NCBI GenBank assembly: GCA_022778905.1
Contig: JALFRV010000202.1
Coordinates: 1-33,365, forward strand
Reading direction: 5' to 3'
Length of the DNA stretch: 33,365 nt
Source: Prevotella sp.
GTDB taxonomy: Bacteria > Bacteroidota > Bacteroidia > Bacteroidales > Bacteroidaceae
The notes under the pieces were generated by a model, which saw only the letters and a list, made by a program, of their open reading frames with translations, was not told the origin of the DNA and did not search any database. Positions 9,150 through 17,376 of this stretch are shown here, piece by piece. Every line of letters begins with the position of its first letter. Within the stretch, counting starts at the first letter, position 1. Made by a program: the position numbers and the translations under genes.

Positions 9150-9649
9150 TTCCTGTTCCTCCTCTCGATTTCTTGCAACATTTTGCGGCGCGCCCTTGCC
9201 AATAAGGTGCTCACGGACGATTCCTCGATGCCCAAGATCCGGGCGATGTCCCGTACCGAGAGACGTTCCACCTGGCGCATATAGAGAATGCTATGCTCGG
9301 TGGCAGGCAGCTCGTCGAGTTTCCGATAGAGCCATTCGGTGGCTTCCTTTTCCTCCAATAGCCTTGACGGAGTGGCCGTCGTGACGATTTGGAGCGGTGC
9401 TTTCGACTCGTCTATTGACAGGTGCGGCCGCCGGCGGTGCATGTTGAGCGTCATGTTCCGGGCCATGCGGGTGGCCAAGGCGTCCAATGAGCGGACACGG
9501 CCCAGCTCGTTTCGCATCTGCCAGAAACGCAGCAGCACATCCTGGGCGATGTCTTCGGCTTCGTTTCTCGTGGCTCCCGCGCTGAGGCTGGCAGCCATCA
9601 CCTTCCGCCGGAGCGGAACGATGCGTTCAACAAATGCGCTTTCTTCCAT
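9146..9649 (-). CDS. ECF-type RNA polymerase sigma factor
   Basis: A 167-residue sigma-70 family protein with only regions 2 and 4, as in extracytoplasmic-function factors. Region 2 includes NEAEDIAQDVLLRFWQMR and the DNA-melting segment ATRMARNMTLNMHRRR. Region 4 has LPATEHSILYMRQVE and the helix-turn-helix SVRDIARILGIEESSVSTLL. It heads a 4-gene set: sigma, anti-sigma-like, secreted protein, sulfatase. AGGA precedes the ATG. No TAnnTTTG box was obvious upstream, consistent with, but not proof of, autoregulation from an ECF promoter. Confidence 0.93.
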   Translation of the reverse strand: MEESAFVERIVPLRRKVMAASLSAGATRNEAEDIAQDVLLRFWQMRNELGRVRSLDALATRMARNMTLNMHRRRPHLSIDESKAPLQIVTTATPSRLLEEKEATEWLYRKLDELPATEHSILYMRQVERLSVRDIARILGIEESSVSTLLARARRKMLQEIERRNRK

Positions 9650-9761
9650 TCCTGTATGAGTCGTTCAAAGAAAAGACACATCAGCTGTCGGATTCCAAAC
9701 GGATATTAACATTCTTTACGAATGCGGTGTTCCCGGCAGCGATCATCAAGGGGCAGCCGGT

Positions 9762-10865
9762 CTACAGCTTGATGAAGATGCGGCGTTTCCATAGCGGATA
9801 GCCGAGCAGCGCATGCATGGATGTGAAAAGCAGACTGTAGGCGACCGAAGCCCAGTAGCCGTTCGGGATGACGGCGAGCAGTGTCCCGTAGACCTGCGTC
9901 TTCACGCCGAAGTTGTTGAAAGCGATCCCTATCAGCTCGCTGATGACATATAGGAACAGGGGATTGGTACCGTATATGAGGCATAGATCTGTCAGGCGAC
10001 GGCCGGAAACGTGACGGTAGTCGAGGACATAGATCAGCAGCGCCCAGAGCGAAAGGGCATAACCGCAGGTCGTCAGCACGTAGGAAGGGCTCCAGATGCG
10101 CTTGTTCAGCGGCATGGCAAACGTCAACAGCCAGCCGAGAAGCGTCAGGATGACGGCGGCCAAGAGCAGCCGCAGCATTTTGTCCTGAATGGTTTTGGCT
10201 TCCGACATGAGCTTTCCGCACCAGAAACCGATCATCGTATGGGCCACGGCAGACAGCGTGGAGAGCAGCCCCTCGGGGTCTACGGGGCTCCTGTGATAAA
10301 GATGGGCCTCGCCGAGCACATGGCGGTCGACGATCGAAAGAAGGTTGGTGGAGGAGTCGTAGGTGTAGCCTCCGCCTGTCAGAATCAGGATGGCGTAGAG
10401 GATGAGGAGGATTGCGGCGCAGGCGGGAATCGCCTTCAGACTCCCCGCCGACTTGCTGCAGAGGGCGCAGATGGCCGTGAAGAAATAGCAGAGGGCAATG
10501 CGTTGCATCACCCCGAGAATGCGGAGGTGCCCTATGTCGAATGCTCTGCCTTTGCAGGCAAGGCTAAACCAGTTGATCAGCAGGCCGATGAGGAAGAGCA
10601 GCAGTGTGCGTCGGACGATCTTGAAGACAAGTGGTCGCGACCACTGAAAGTCCTGCTTCTTCAGACTGAGATAGGTGGAGACACCCATAATGAAAAGGAA
10701 CGTGGGGAAGACAAGGTCGCAGGGCGTCATCCCGTTCCATTTTGAGTGGCGCAGGGTGGTAAACACCAGATCGCCCGCACCGTTGTTTACGAAAATCATC
10801 AGCATCACGGTCAGACCGCGAAGCACGTCCAATGAGATCAGTCTTTGTGATTTTTGCATGATCAT
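9762..10865 (-). CDS. HGSNAT/NagX-like transmembrane acetyltransferase (DUF5009)
   Basis: A 367-residue integral membrane protein with about ten hydrophobic helices. The N-terminal signature SLDVLRGLTVMLMIFVNN is followed by TLRHSKWNGMTPCDLVFP. This matches heparan-alpha-glucosaminide N-acetyltransferase, where the corresponding histidine (in KHASWNG of the human enzyme) is the acetyl carrier; here it is His40. The family moves acetyl groups from cytoplasmic acetyl-CoA to an amino sugar across a membrane. It lies 68 bp after the GH89 gene on the same strand and is probably co-transcribed with it. The substrate is inferred from family and neighbour. Alternative start: 10859. Confidence 0.88.
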   Translation of the reverse strand: MIMQKSQRLISLDVLRGLTVMLMIFVNNGAGDLVFTTLRHSKWNGMTPCDLVFPTFLFIMGVSTYLSLKKQDFQWSRPLVFKIVRRTLLLFLIGLLINWFSLACKGRAFDIGHLRILGVMQRIALCYFFTAICALCSKSAGSLKAIPACAAILLILYAILILTGGGYTYDSSTNLLSIVDRHVLGEAHLYHRSPVDPEGLLSTLSAVAHTMIGFWCGKLMSEAKTIQDKMLRLLLAAVILTLLGWLLTFAMPLNKRIWSPSYVLTTCGYALSLWALLIYVLDYRHVSGRRLTDLCLIYGTNPLFLYVISELIGIAFNNFGVKTQVYGTLLAVIPNGYWASVAYSLLFTSMHALLGYPLWKRRIFIKL

Positions 10866-10933
10866 CAGTATGTTTTCAGATAGACTAAGTGAATGTAGTC
10901 AGTTGTCCGGGGGGCGCTGATGGCCCGTCCGGA

Positions 10934-13177
10934 TCAGTGTTGCAGGAAGTCCATGACTTGTCTGGCCGTGTCGATGCAGTCGCCTTCGGGCGCGCTGCTG
11001 TAGGTGTTGTGCTGCTTCGTCCATGGCTCCTCCAAGGCGTACCAGTCAATTGCGGGCGCTTGGGGTAATGCCATATTGAAAAGCTCATCGCCCGTCTTGT
11101 TGGCATGGATGCCTGTTCCGAGCGCTTCCCCGTCAGCCTTTGCGTTGTGCGCCATCTGCTCGCGGAGCGCCGAGAAGAATGTGCTCCACCGCATGTAGTA
11201 GAAGTCTTTCAGCAGCCCTTGCCATTCCTTGTGGGCGTAGTCACGCAGTCCGCCCTGGTCGGCGCATACCCGATTGCCCCACGTAGTGATCTGTACGCGG
11301 GCGTTCCATTCGTATAAGTCCTTCTCGGCAGGCGTTCTGCCGAGCGCGCGGGCCGCTTCCGTCCAGTGCCCGAGCCTGAACTCGCTGCGCGTGCCGAGCA
11401 GTTTGTCCTGCAGGAGGAGCATGTCCAAGAATCGCTGCGCATCGGTGTCGAACTGCCGGCGGGCAAATCCGTTGTAGTCGGCGATGGTCCGCAGGTATTG
11501 CAGGCGCGCCTGGTCGGCAAGCGCCTGACGCACGATGTCGACGAGATCGTATTCAAAATTGTTGTTCCCACGATACTTCTCGGCGACACTGACCATCAGT
11601 CGGGCGGCCCTGAACGTTTCTTCCGGATCATAGTAATTGCGCATCTTCGACCAGCTCTTTACCTGAAAATTGGACAGCGAAGGACGTCCGTCGAAGATGC
11701 TCTCGTGCGGTCCCTGCTGGTTATTGCCCATCGGACAGTTGTAGATGCTTGCCCCGAGGATCTGCCAAACCTGTCGGATGGTCGGATCATCAGCACCATA
11801 TCGAACCCGGACATAGCCTTGCAGCCATTCCTCTTTGGTGATCTTCTCGCTCCTCCAGGGCAGTTCGCTCATCAGTTCGAACATCACCGGATTGTTCTCC
11901 GATCCCTCCATGCTGAACCCGATGCCGCGTAAGTGGCGCGTGTTGGCAGTCGCCGGGCGGGCCGTAGCGGCGTAATAGTTGTTCAACAGCTGGTCCATCC
12001 GGCCGTGCAAGCCTACGTTAGCCCCAAAGTTTTCAAGCATACAGAAGAGCCAGTCGTGCTGTCCGTAACCTTCGGAACGGCGCCAGATGGACGGAATACC
12101 GAACATGGGGCGGCACTCGGAGAAGAGGTCCAGCACGAGCAGGTCGCCGTTATTCAGGTCCTTGATCATTTGTGGGCGAGGATTTTCAGTCCATCCTTGC
12201 ACCACCCATACGGCCTTCCGGTTAACCCGTTTCATGGCTGCCATCAGCTTGCGTCCGGCTTCAGCATAGTCGACAGCGTCGTTGTCGCCCGACTCATGGA
12301 ATGGATCCATCGAGTAATAGTTGGCCTGCCCATAGAGCCGAGTCAGCTCGCGGTAGTACAAATCGGCAATTTCGTCAAATCGGGAGTCCGTGGCCGACAG
12401 ATTTGAAGGGCGCGTATAACCGTTCCAGGTGCCGCCGGGAGTGACGTTGAGGTTGAGCTTTTCGTGCGCGTCGTGCGGCATCATGCCGCTGTAGCCGGGC
12501 AGTACGGGCTCCATGCCGTATTCGCGCATACGCTTCAGAATGCGCTTTTGCAGCGTCTTCTGCTGCTCATACCATGAGTCAGGCAATGGTCCTCCCCAGC
12601 CCTCGAGATTGTTCATCTCCCACCAGGCGAGGAATGCGGGACCGGCGATGAAACGCCCTATCTCCTCGTGGGTATAGCCGAGTTTGAGCAACATGTTGCG
12701 CCAGACCACCTCGGTGCCTACGATTGCGAGCGGCAGATTGACGCCATGGAGCGCCATCCAGTCTATTTCGCGCTGCCAGCGGGGCCAGTCCCAGAAGGCC
12801 ATAGAATAGGAAAAGGTGCAATAATTGAAGTCATATCTGAGCTTCAGATCCGTCTCGTGCCGCTCGCGGACGGTGACTTTGGGCAGTCGGGCAGGCAGCT
12901 TCGCCGTCATCTGATTCCACGAGAGGTGAATGCCGGCATAGTATTTCAGATACCAGTTGATGCCGGACGCGATGTTGACCCAGGTGTTCCCGCGGATGAC
13001 GACGCGGCTTCCCTGCTGGTCAAGTTCGAAATAATCGCGGTCCGAACTTGTCTTCTCGATTTTAAACTTCTGTGATGCGCCTTTGTCGATGCGTTCCAAT
13101 AGTCCGTCGATCGGTGTGCCGTGGGCCACCAAGGTACATAATACGAATAGGCTGATGAGTGTGTGTCTTGTTTTCAT
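10934..13177 (-). CDS. Alpha-N-acetylglucosaminidase, GH89 (NAGLU-like), secreted
   Basis: A 747-residue glycoside hydrolase that removes terminal alpha-linked N-acetylglucosamine, as in heparan sulfate or gastric-mucin alpha-GlcNAc caps. A signal peptide (LISLFVLCTLVAHG) starts the protein. The catalytic region includes FWDWPRWQREIDWMALHGVN, typical of the family. By comparison with human NAGLU the acid/base and nucleophile are probably Glu295 (DPFHES) and Glu424 (SMEGSENNP). The frame opens at 13204, but the ATG at 13177 (MKTRHTLI) is preferred because it gives a normal signal peptide and leaves room after the promoter box at 13219-13226. The downstream HGSNAT-like gene is likely co-transcribed. 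Confidence 0.95.
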   Translation of the reverse strand: MKTRHTLISLFVLCTLVAHGTPIDGLLERIDKGASQKFKIEKTSSDRDYFELDQQGSRVVIRGNTWVNIASGINWYLKYYAGIHLSWNQMTAKLPARLPKVTVRERHETDLKLRYDFNYCTFSYSMAFWDWPRWQREIDWMALHGVNLPLAIVGTEVVWRNMLLKLGYTHEEIGRFIAGPAFLAWWEMNNLEGWGGPLPDSWYEQQKTLQKRILKRMREYGMEPVLPGYSGMMPHDAHEKLNLNVTPGGTWNGYTRPSNLSATDSRFDEIADLYYRELTRLYGQANYYSMDPFHESGDNDAVDYAEAGRKLMAAMKRVNRKAVWVVQGWTENPRPQMIKDLNNGDLLVLDLFSECRPMFGIPSIWRRSEGYGQHDWLFCMLENFGANVGLHGRMDQLLNNYYAATARPATANTRHLRGIGFSMEGSENNPVMFELMSELPWRSEKITKEEWLQGYVRVRYGADDPTIRQVWQILGASIYNCPMGNNQQGPHESIFDGRPSLSNFQVKSWSKMRNYYDPEETFRAARLMVSVAEKYRGNNNFEYDLVDIVRQALADQARLQYLRTIADYNGFARRQFDTDAQRFLDMLLLQDKLLGTRSEFRLGHWTEAARALGRTPAEKDLYEWNARVQITTWGNRVCADQGGLRDYAHKEWQGLLKDFYYMRWSTFFSALREQMAHNAKADGEALGTGIHANKTGDELFNMALPQAPAIDWYALEEPWTKQHNTYSSAPEGDCIDTARQVMDFLQH

Positions 13178-13218
13178 TGGTCGGAAATCTGGCAGGGGAA
13201 TCATGTTCCTGCACGCTG

Positions 13219-13226
13219 CAAAGGTA
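13219..13226 (-). promoter_or_regulatory. -7 promoter box for GH89 gene
   Basis: On the minus strand this reads TACCTTTG (TAnnTTTG consensus), about 42 bases before the chosen ATG at 13177. No well-spaced -33 TTG was found. Confidence 0.6.
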
Positions 13227-13271
13227 AGAAAAATAACGAAAACAGCATTCTGATCAACTGACTAATTATGC

Positions 13272-13307
13272 AAAAAGGCATAGACAACGCTGAATTCTGT
13301 CTATACC
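13272..13307 (-). terminator. Intrinsic terminator after the 60-residue protein gene
   Basis: GGCATAGACA (13277-13286) pairs with TGTCTATACC (13298-13307), a 10-bp stem with one G-U pair on the minus strand and an 11-base loop. TTTTT follows on the minus strand. It separates the BspA-like/small-protein unit from the GH89 promoter about 45 bases away. Confidence 0.8.
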
Positions 13308-13383
13308 TTATTTATAGTATGGCCTGCTTGTCCGATTGCTTCGGGCAGCATATGCCAAGCGAGGAGTGATGGCCGGGATGCCG

Positions 13384-13566
13384 TCAGTCGTCCCAAAGGT
13401 TTATGTTTCCTTTCTTCGCATCAGCTTCCATGCCACCCGGGCTGTCTCCTCCGATACCCATGTCGGGTGACGGTTCTCCGTTCTCCGTGACGCTGATCGG
13501 AGCCAATATGGACTCTGTCAATACGCGGACCAGCTCCATTGAGGGGGATAAATAGCATTTTTTCAT
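13384..13566 (-). CDS. Small conserved-type protein (60 residues)
   Basis: A 60-residue protein starting MKKCYLSPSMELVRVL, containing ESILA and ending in GNINLWDD. It resembles the short Bacteroidales/Prevotella proteins of the form MKK-Y-x-P-x-xE followed by a Gly/Pro/Ser-rich stretch and a W-D-D end. The function of these is unknown. It lies 14 bp after the secreted BspA-like gene and before a terminator, so it shares that transcript. The middle is Gly/Pro/Glu-rich and probably disordered. There is no signal peptide or membrane helix. Confidence 0.6.
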   Translation of the reverse strand: MKKCYLSPSMELVRVLTESILAPISVTENGEPSPDMGIGGDSPGGMEADAKKGNINLWDD

Positions 13567-13580
13567 TTTCGTCCTGCTGC

Positions 13581-14636
13581 TTATTTGATCAGTATTTTCT
13601 TCTTGTTTTGGATGTAGAGGCCCGGAGCCAGTCTTTCGAATGATGCAGCCTGTCGTCGGACGAGCCGTCCGTCCATGCTGTAGATGTCCGAATCGGCCTG
13701 CCCGCCCTCAGTCACCGGCACCCCGATTCGGGTCGTCTCTGAAGTGGAGAAGGTCAGCGACTTGGCGCCTGAGCTTTTGTTTGCCGGTGTGAGATAGGCC
13801 CTATAGCCTTTCAGGACGTTCGTGTCGTCCGTGGCGCGATAGAATTTATTGCTGCTGATGAAATAGGATCCGGCGGGCGTATAGCCGTTGGAGTAGCTGC
13901 CGGTGAAGTCATAGTTGGTGCCGGAAACGGTCAATGCGGCTGACGGATCAACGGTCAGGGACTCGAATGTGTATGTGCTCCAGCTTACGGATGGCTTAAT
14001 GAGGTAAGGCTTGCTGGCAGAAATGGACGTGACATCGACGAAGTTCAGCGTGGACTCAGTTGAGTTCGGGTCAAACTCCAGCACGCGTGTTCCGCTTCCG
14101 AAGACAGTCTGCACGTCATCTGCAGACAGGTCGAAGGGGATGCAGAACGAATTCCACGTGCCGCTCTTGATGTTTCTTTTGAAGACGGTGCGGATGTTTT
14201 CGATTCTTGAAGTCACCTCGAAGGTCTTTGACTCATCGAGGATGAGGAACGGTTTGACGGTGAAATCCTTCCATCCGTACAGTGTCTTGTAGGCCTCCTC
14301 GGTGCCATAGGGAACGTAGAGTGTAGCCTTCGGCCCGATCAGCTCGAAGGGATCTGTGCCTTGAACACCGCGTGGGTTGGTGTCATAGACATAGACTTCC
14401 TTGACGTTTTCGGCCGTAATTATCTCCGGGATGGTGATCTCGCCGGTGTAAGTAGTTTCCGTACCGGCATGAATCTGAACCGTTCGGTTGACAGGACTTT
14501 CCACTTTGAGGTAGAATCTGGTGCCGTTCGCTGTTCCCCAAAGATAAATGTCCTGCGCCTGCAGGGCCAGGCTACATAGCAGGGAACTGAATGCAAGGAT
14601 CGCCCTTGCATAACAATGGTTTTGACGTTTCATCAT
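13581..14636 (-). CDS. Secreted BspA-like protein with C-terminal tail
   Basis: A 351-residue exported protein. A signal peptide (ILAFSSLLCSLALQAQ) starts it. A segment ATLYVPYGTEEAYKTLYGWK matches the cap found after BspA-type leucine-rich repeats in Prevotella surface proteins, though the repeats themselves are missing. A beta-rich domain follows with SGTWNSFCIPFDLSADDVQ, a phrase typical of Prevotella adhesin-like proteins. The end (IYSMDGRLVRR, then LAPGLYIQNKKKILIK) matches the Prevotella/Bacteroides C-terminal domain related to type IX secretion tails. Surface location is likely; the ligand is unknown. It has a leader of roughly 270 bases with several hairpins. Start at 14636 (MM) or 14633. 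Confidence 0.82.
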   Translation of the reverse strand: MMKRQNHCYARAILAFSSLLCSLALQAQDIYLWGTANGTRFYLKVESPVNRTVQIHAGTETTYTGEITIPEIITAENVKEVYVYDTNPRGVQGTDPFELIGPKATLYVPYGTEEAYKTLYGWKDFTVKPFLILDESKTFEVTSRIENIRTVFKRNIKSGTWNSFCIPFDLSADDVQTVFGSGTRVLEFDPNSTESTLNFVDVTSISASKPYLIKPSVSWSTYTFESLTVDPSAALTVSGTNYDFTGSYSNGYTPAGSYFISSNKFYRATDDTNVLKGYRAYLTPANKSSGAKSLTFSTSETTRIGVPVTEGGQADSDIYSMDGRLVRRQAASFERLAPGLYIQNKKKILIK

Positions 14637-14913
14637 TTTGGGTCTTAAATTATTCTTTTACCTACATAAAAGAATAGCCATACCTGTGCCGGGGGGAAGC
14701 GATGTCGGGCCGGCCTTTGGGGCCGGCCAGCCCATGGACACTTTCCTCTGATTTATCCTCATGTAATTGCAATCTCACAAGAGTGCAAGAAGACTGTTTT
14801 ATACCTTATTGTTATCGTAGTTTGATCGGTGGGGTGCATATTATGAAAACCAACATTCTTTAGCTGTCATATGCAAATGAGCTGACAGCCGGTCATGCAC
14901 AATAAAACCGTTG

Positions 14914-14921
14914 CAAATATA
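14914..14921 (-). promoter_or_regulatory. -7 promoter box for the BspA-like gene
   Basis: On the minus strand this reads TATATTTG (TAnnTTTG consensus). It predicts a transcript start near 14906 and a leader of about 270 bases before the ATG at 14636. The -33 element is weak. Confidence 0.5.
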
Positions 14922-15015
14922 GATTGTTTTCTCCGAAATGCCGAGATTTCAGGTTTTTTTTTACCCTATGGCATTTTTGGAGGTTATATTTATAATATAA
15001 ATATGTGATTTGTCA

Positions 15016-15045
15016 TTGCCGTTCAGATAGAAAATCGTATTTTTG
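15016..15045 (+). promoter_or_regulatory. Promoter of the EamA transporter gene
   Basis: TTG at 15016-15018, a 19-base spacer and TATTTTTG at 15038-15045 match the Bacteroidetes -33/-7 consensus. The ATG at 15054 is only 8 bases beyond the -7 box, so the mRNA would have almost no 5' leader. Confidence 0.7.
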
Positions 15046-15053
15046 CACGCTGT

Positions 15054-15992
15054 ATGAATTACATTGGTGAGATCATTTCGATCGGCGTAGCGTTCTCATG
15101 GACGGTCGCCGCTTTGTCCTGCGAGATCGGGAGCAAGCATCTCGGGGTCATCGTGTTGAATGTCTGGCGGATGGCGCTGGCCATGCTCCTTTCCGTGCTG
15201 TTGATGTATGTCTTCACGGGAAACGGGCTGCCCGTCCATGCCGACGCAAAGGCCTGGGTGTGGCTGTTGGCATCCGGCGTGGTCGGATATTTCTTCGGCG
15301 ACTGGTGCCTGTTCAACAGCTACCTGACGATCGGCTCGCGTTACGGACAGCTGTTCATGACATTGGCGCCTATCTTCACGGCCCTGTCGGCCTGGGTGAT
15401 GCTCGGGCAGCAGCTCTCATGGGCATCCTTAGTGGCCATGGCCGTCACCCTTTCGGGCATCGCGATCTCGGTGTTCAGCCGGGGCGAAGGCAAGTCGCCC
15501 GTGTCGCTGCAGCTGCCGCTGAAGGGCGTACTCTATGGCATCGGAGCCGGATTGGGACAGGGATTGGGATTGGTGCTGAGCAAGGTCGGCCTTGATTACT
15601 ACACGGCGGGGGTGCCTGCAGCCGAGCTTCCGTCGGTGGTCGACTACCTGCCGTTCAGCGCAAATGCGATCCGCTGCATCGCCGGCCTGTGCTGCTACTT
15701 GCTCTGGATGCTGTTGCGGGGCGAGGGAAACCGCTTCTCCCGCAGTCTCCATGACCGTCGGGGGCTGTTGGCGATGATCATTGCGGTCATCTCAGGGCCG
15801 TTCCTCGGCGTCGGGTTCTCACTGATGGCGGTGCAGTATACGGCTGCCGGGATAGCCTCGACGCTGATGGCTACGACCCCGATCATGATCCTCCTGCCGT
15901 CCCATTATCTGTTCCACGAGCAGATTACCGTCAAGGGCGTAGTTGGCGCAGTGATCTCCGTGGTCGGCGTCTCGTTGTTTTTCTTATTGTAA
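15054..15992 (+). CDS. EamA/DMT-family transporter
   Basis: A 312-residue membrane protein with about ten hydrophobic helices arranged as two EamA repeats, the usual length and layout of drug/metabolite transporters. The first repeat includes LLASGVVGYFFGDWCLFNSY and ends near WASLVAMAVTLSGIAISVF. The second ends with ITVKGVVGAVISVVGVSLFF. A charged loop with SRGEGKSP separates them. These transporters export or take up amino acids, nucleotides or other small metabolites; the substrate cannot be predicted. It is followed by the TlpA-like gene 78 bp away on the same strand. The mRNA may be nearly leaderless. Confidence 0.9.
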   Translation: MNYIGEIISIGVAFSWTVAALSCEIGSKHLGVIVLNVWRMALAMLLSVLLMYVFTGNGLPVHADAKAWVWLLASGVVGYFFGDWCLFNSYLTIGSRYGQLFMTLAPIFTALSAWVMLGQQLSWASLVAMAVTLSGIAISVFSRGEGKSPVSLQLPLKGVLYGIGAGLGQGLGLVLSKVGLDYYTAGVPAAELPSVVDYLPFSANAIRCIAGLCCYLLWMLLRGEGNRFSRSLHDRRGLLAMIIAVISGPFLGVGFSLMAVQYTAAGIASTLMATTPIMILLPSHYLFHEQITVKGVVGAVISVVGVSLFFLL

Positions 15993-16070
15993 AAAATGTT
16001 ATTTATTGACTGCTCGGGTAACCTCAGATACAGGGAAACACGTCTTATGTATAACTTAACAACCAAGTAT

Positions 16071-17186
16071 ATGAAGAAAATACTATTCGGATTAGGCATG
16101 CTGGCAGCATCTTTGCCGGGCCTTGCAGCAGACGGAGATCTGCACGTAAAGATCAATATGAAGAACGTGGGGGACACGCTGATGGTCCTGCAGGGCAAAG
16201 ACCGCACGCCCATTGTGCAGAAGAACGGCCAGTTTGAATACACCCTCAACCTGAAAGAGCCACAGACCATCGGCTTCGCAACGCCGGGAACGCTTCGCAG
16301 ACAGGAGCGCAAGTATTTCCAGCTGATAGCCGTGCCGAATGAATCCGCCGAAATCAGCGGTGACATCTCTACACGCTTCGACATCACGGGATCCAAGTTC
16401 TATCAGGATTACCATGTGGCCGACATTGCCATGGAGGAAGCATCGAAGCCTCTCAACGACTTGATCGCATCGCTGAACAAGCGTATGGAAGCCGGCGAAA
16501 ACCGTGACGCGCTCATGAAAGAATATGAGGAGAAGGGTACGGCATTGGAGAACAACATTGCCAAAGCCAAGCTCGACTTCATCAAGCAGCATGCTGCCTC
16601 CGAGGCAAGTGCGGCGTTGATACCCGAGTTCAAGAACGTGAAGGAGATGGAGGAGGCTGTCAGCTACCTCGCTCCCGCCGTCCGTGACGGCCGCATGAAG
16701 GCCTACTACCAGGGCGTGATCGACCATCTGAAGAAGCAGGAAGAGGCTGAAGCCGCTGCCGCAAAGAAGCAGGCTGCCGGCGTGGAAGCACCTGCGTTCA
16801 CGCTGAACGACATCAACGGCAAGCCGTTAAGCCTCGCCAGCTTGCGCGGCAAGTATGTGATTCTCGACTTCTGGGGCTCCTGGTGCGGCTGGTGCATCAA
16901 GGGATTCCCCGAGATGAAGGAGTATTACAACAAGTATAAGGGCAAGTTCGAGATCCTCGGCATCGACTGCAACGACACTGAAGTGAAGTGGAAGGATGCA
17001 GTGAAGAAGCACGAACTGCCTTGGTTACATGTCTACAATCCGCGCGACAGCAAGCTGCTGTCCGACTATGGAGTGACAGGTTTCCCGACCAAGATCATCG
17101 TCGGCCCCGACGGAAAGATCGTCAAGACCGTCGTCGGTGAGGATCCTGCGTTCTATACATTCCTCGACCAGACATTCGGCAACTGA
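16071..17186 (+). CDS. TlpA-like thiol-disulfide oxidoreductase with N-terminal DUF4369-type domain
   Basis: A 371-residue exported protein. A signal peptide (LFGLGMLAASLPGLAA) is followed by a beta-rich domain of DUF4369 type (DLHVKINMKNVGDTLMVLQG) and a helical linker up to about residue 235. An AhpC/TSA-type thioredoxin fold covers about 236-371, with redox pair Cys272-Gly-Trp-Cys275 (GSWCGWC) and the cis-proline loop TGFPT. It probably reduces or reshuffles disulfides of periplasmic proteins; such proteins are numerous in Bacteroidetes and individual roles are unknown. The frame opens at 15996 but the ATG at 16071 gives the signal peptide. A terminator lies 25 bases after the stop. Confidence 0.93.
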   Translation: MKKILFGLGMLAASLPGLAADGDLHVKINMKNVGDTLMVLQGKDRTPIVQKNGQFEYTLNLKEPQTIGFATPGTLRRQERKYFQLIAVPNESAEISGDISTRFDITGSKFYQDYHVADIAMEEASKPLNDLIASLNKRMEAGENRDALMKEYEEKGTALENNIAKAKLDFIKQHAASEASAALIPEFKNVKEMEEAVSYLAPAVRDGRMKAYYQGVIDHLKKQEEAEAAAAKKQAAGVEAPAFTLNDINGKPLSLASLRGKYVILDFWGSWCGWCIKGFPEMKEYYNKYKGKFEILGIDCNDTEVKWKDAVKKHELPWLHVYNPRDSKLLSDYGVTGFPTKIIVGPDGKIVKTVVGEDPAFYTFLDQTFGN

Positions 17187-17211
17187 TCCGTTGCTATGCC
17201 AAATACACCTG

Positions 17212-17249
17212 CGGGGTGCAAGTCTGTTGTAAGATTTGCACCCCGTTTT
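17212..17249 (+). terminator. Intrinsic terminator of the TlpA-like gene
   Basis: CGGGGTGCAA (17212-17221) pairs perfectly with TTGCACCCCG (17236-17245), a 10-bp stem with a 14-base loop, followed by TTTTG. Confidence 0.85.
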
Positions 17250-17376
17250 GTGTGTATACCGGTCGCAGAGAGAGGCTCGACGGTCGGCTGTGGCCGTCGG
17301 CAGGCGCCCCGTCCGGCCGCTGAATTTCATCCGAACGAAAGTAGTTGATAATCAATGTGTTATGTATGGGCTGAGA

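Larger units (their letters stand above)
14637..15053. other. Divergent intergenic region with a long structured leader
   Basis: These 417 bases separate the BspA-like gene (minus) from the EamA gene (plus). The minus-strand promoter box is at 14914-14921, so most of the region is transcribed as the leader of the BspA-like gene. Three inverted repeats are visible in it: TATTCTTTTA/TAAAAGAATA (14651-14660 with 14667-14676), GGCCGGCC/GGCCGGCC (14708-14715 with 14721-14728), and a GCTGTCA/TGACAGC pair around 14868-14892. A 34-codon frame (14762-14658, minus) ends inside the first hairpin. No known riboswitch was recognised. Confidence 0.5.

Noticed and set aside
14707..14728. GGCCGGCC hairpin as an intrinsic terminator
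   Set aside because: Neither strand has a T-run after the stem, and it lies inside the predicted leader rather than after a gene.
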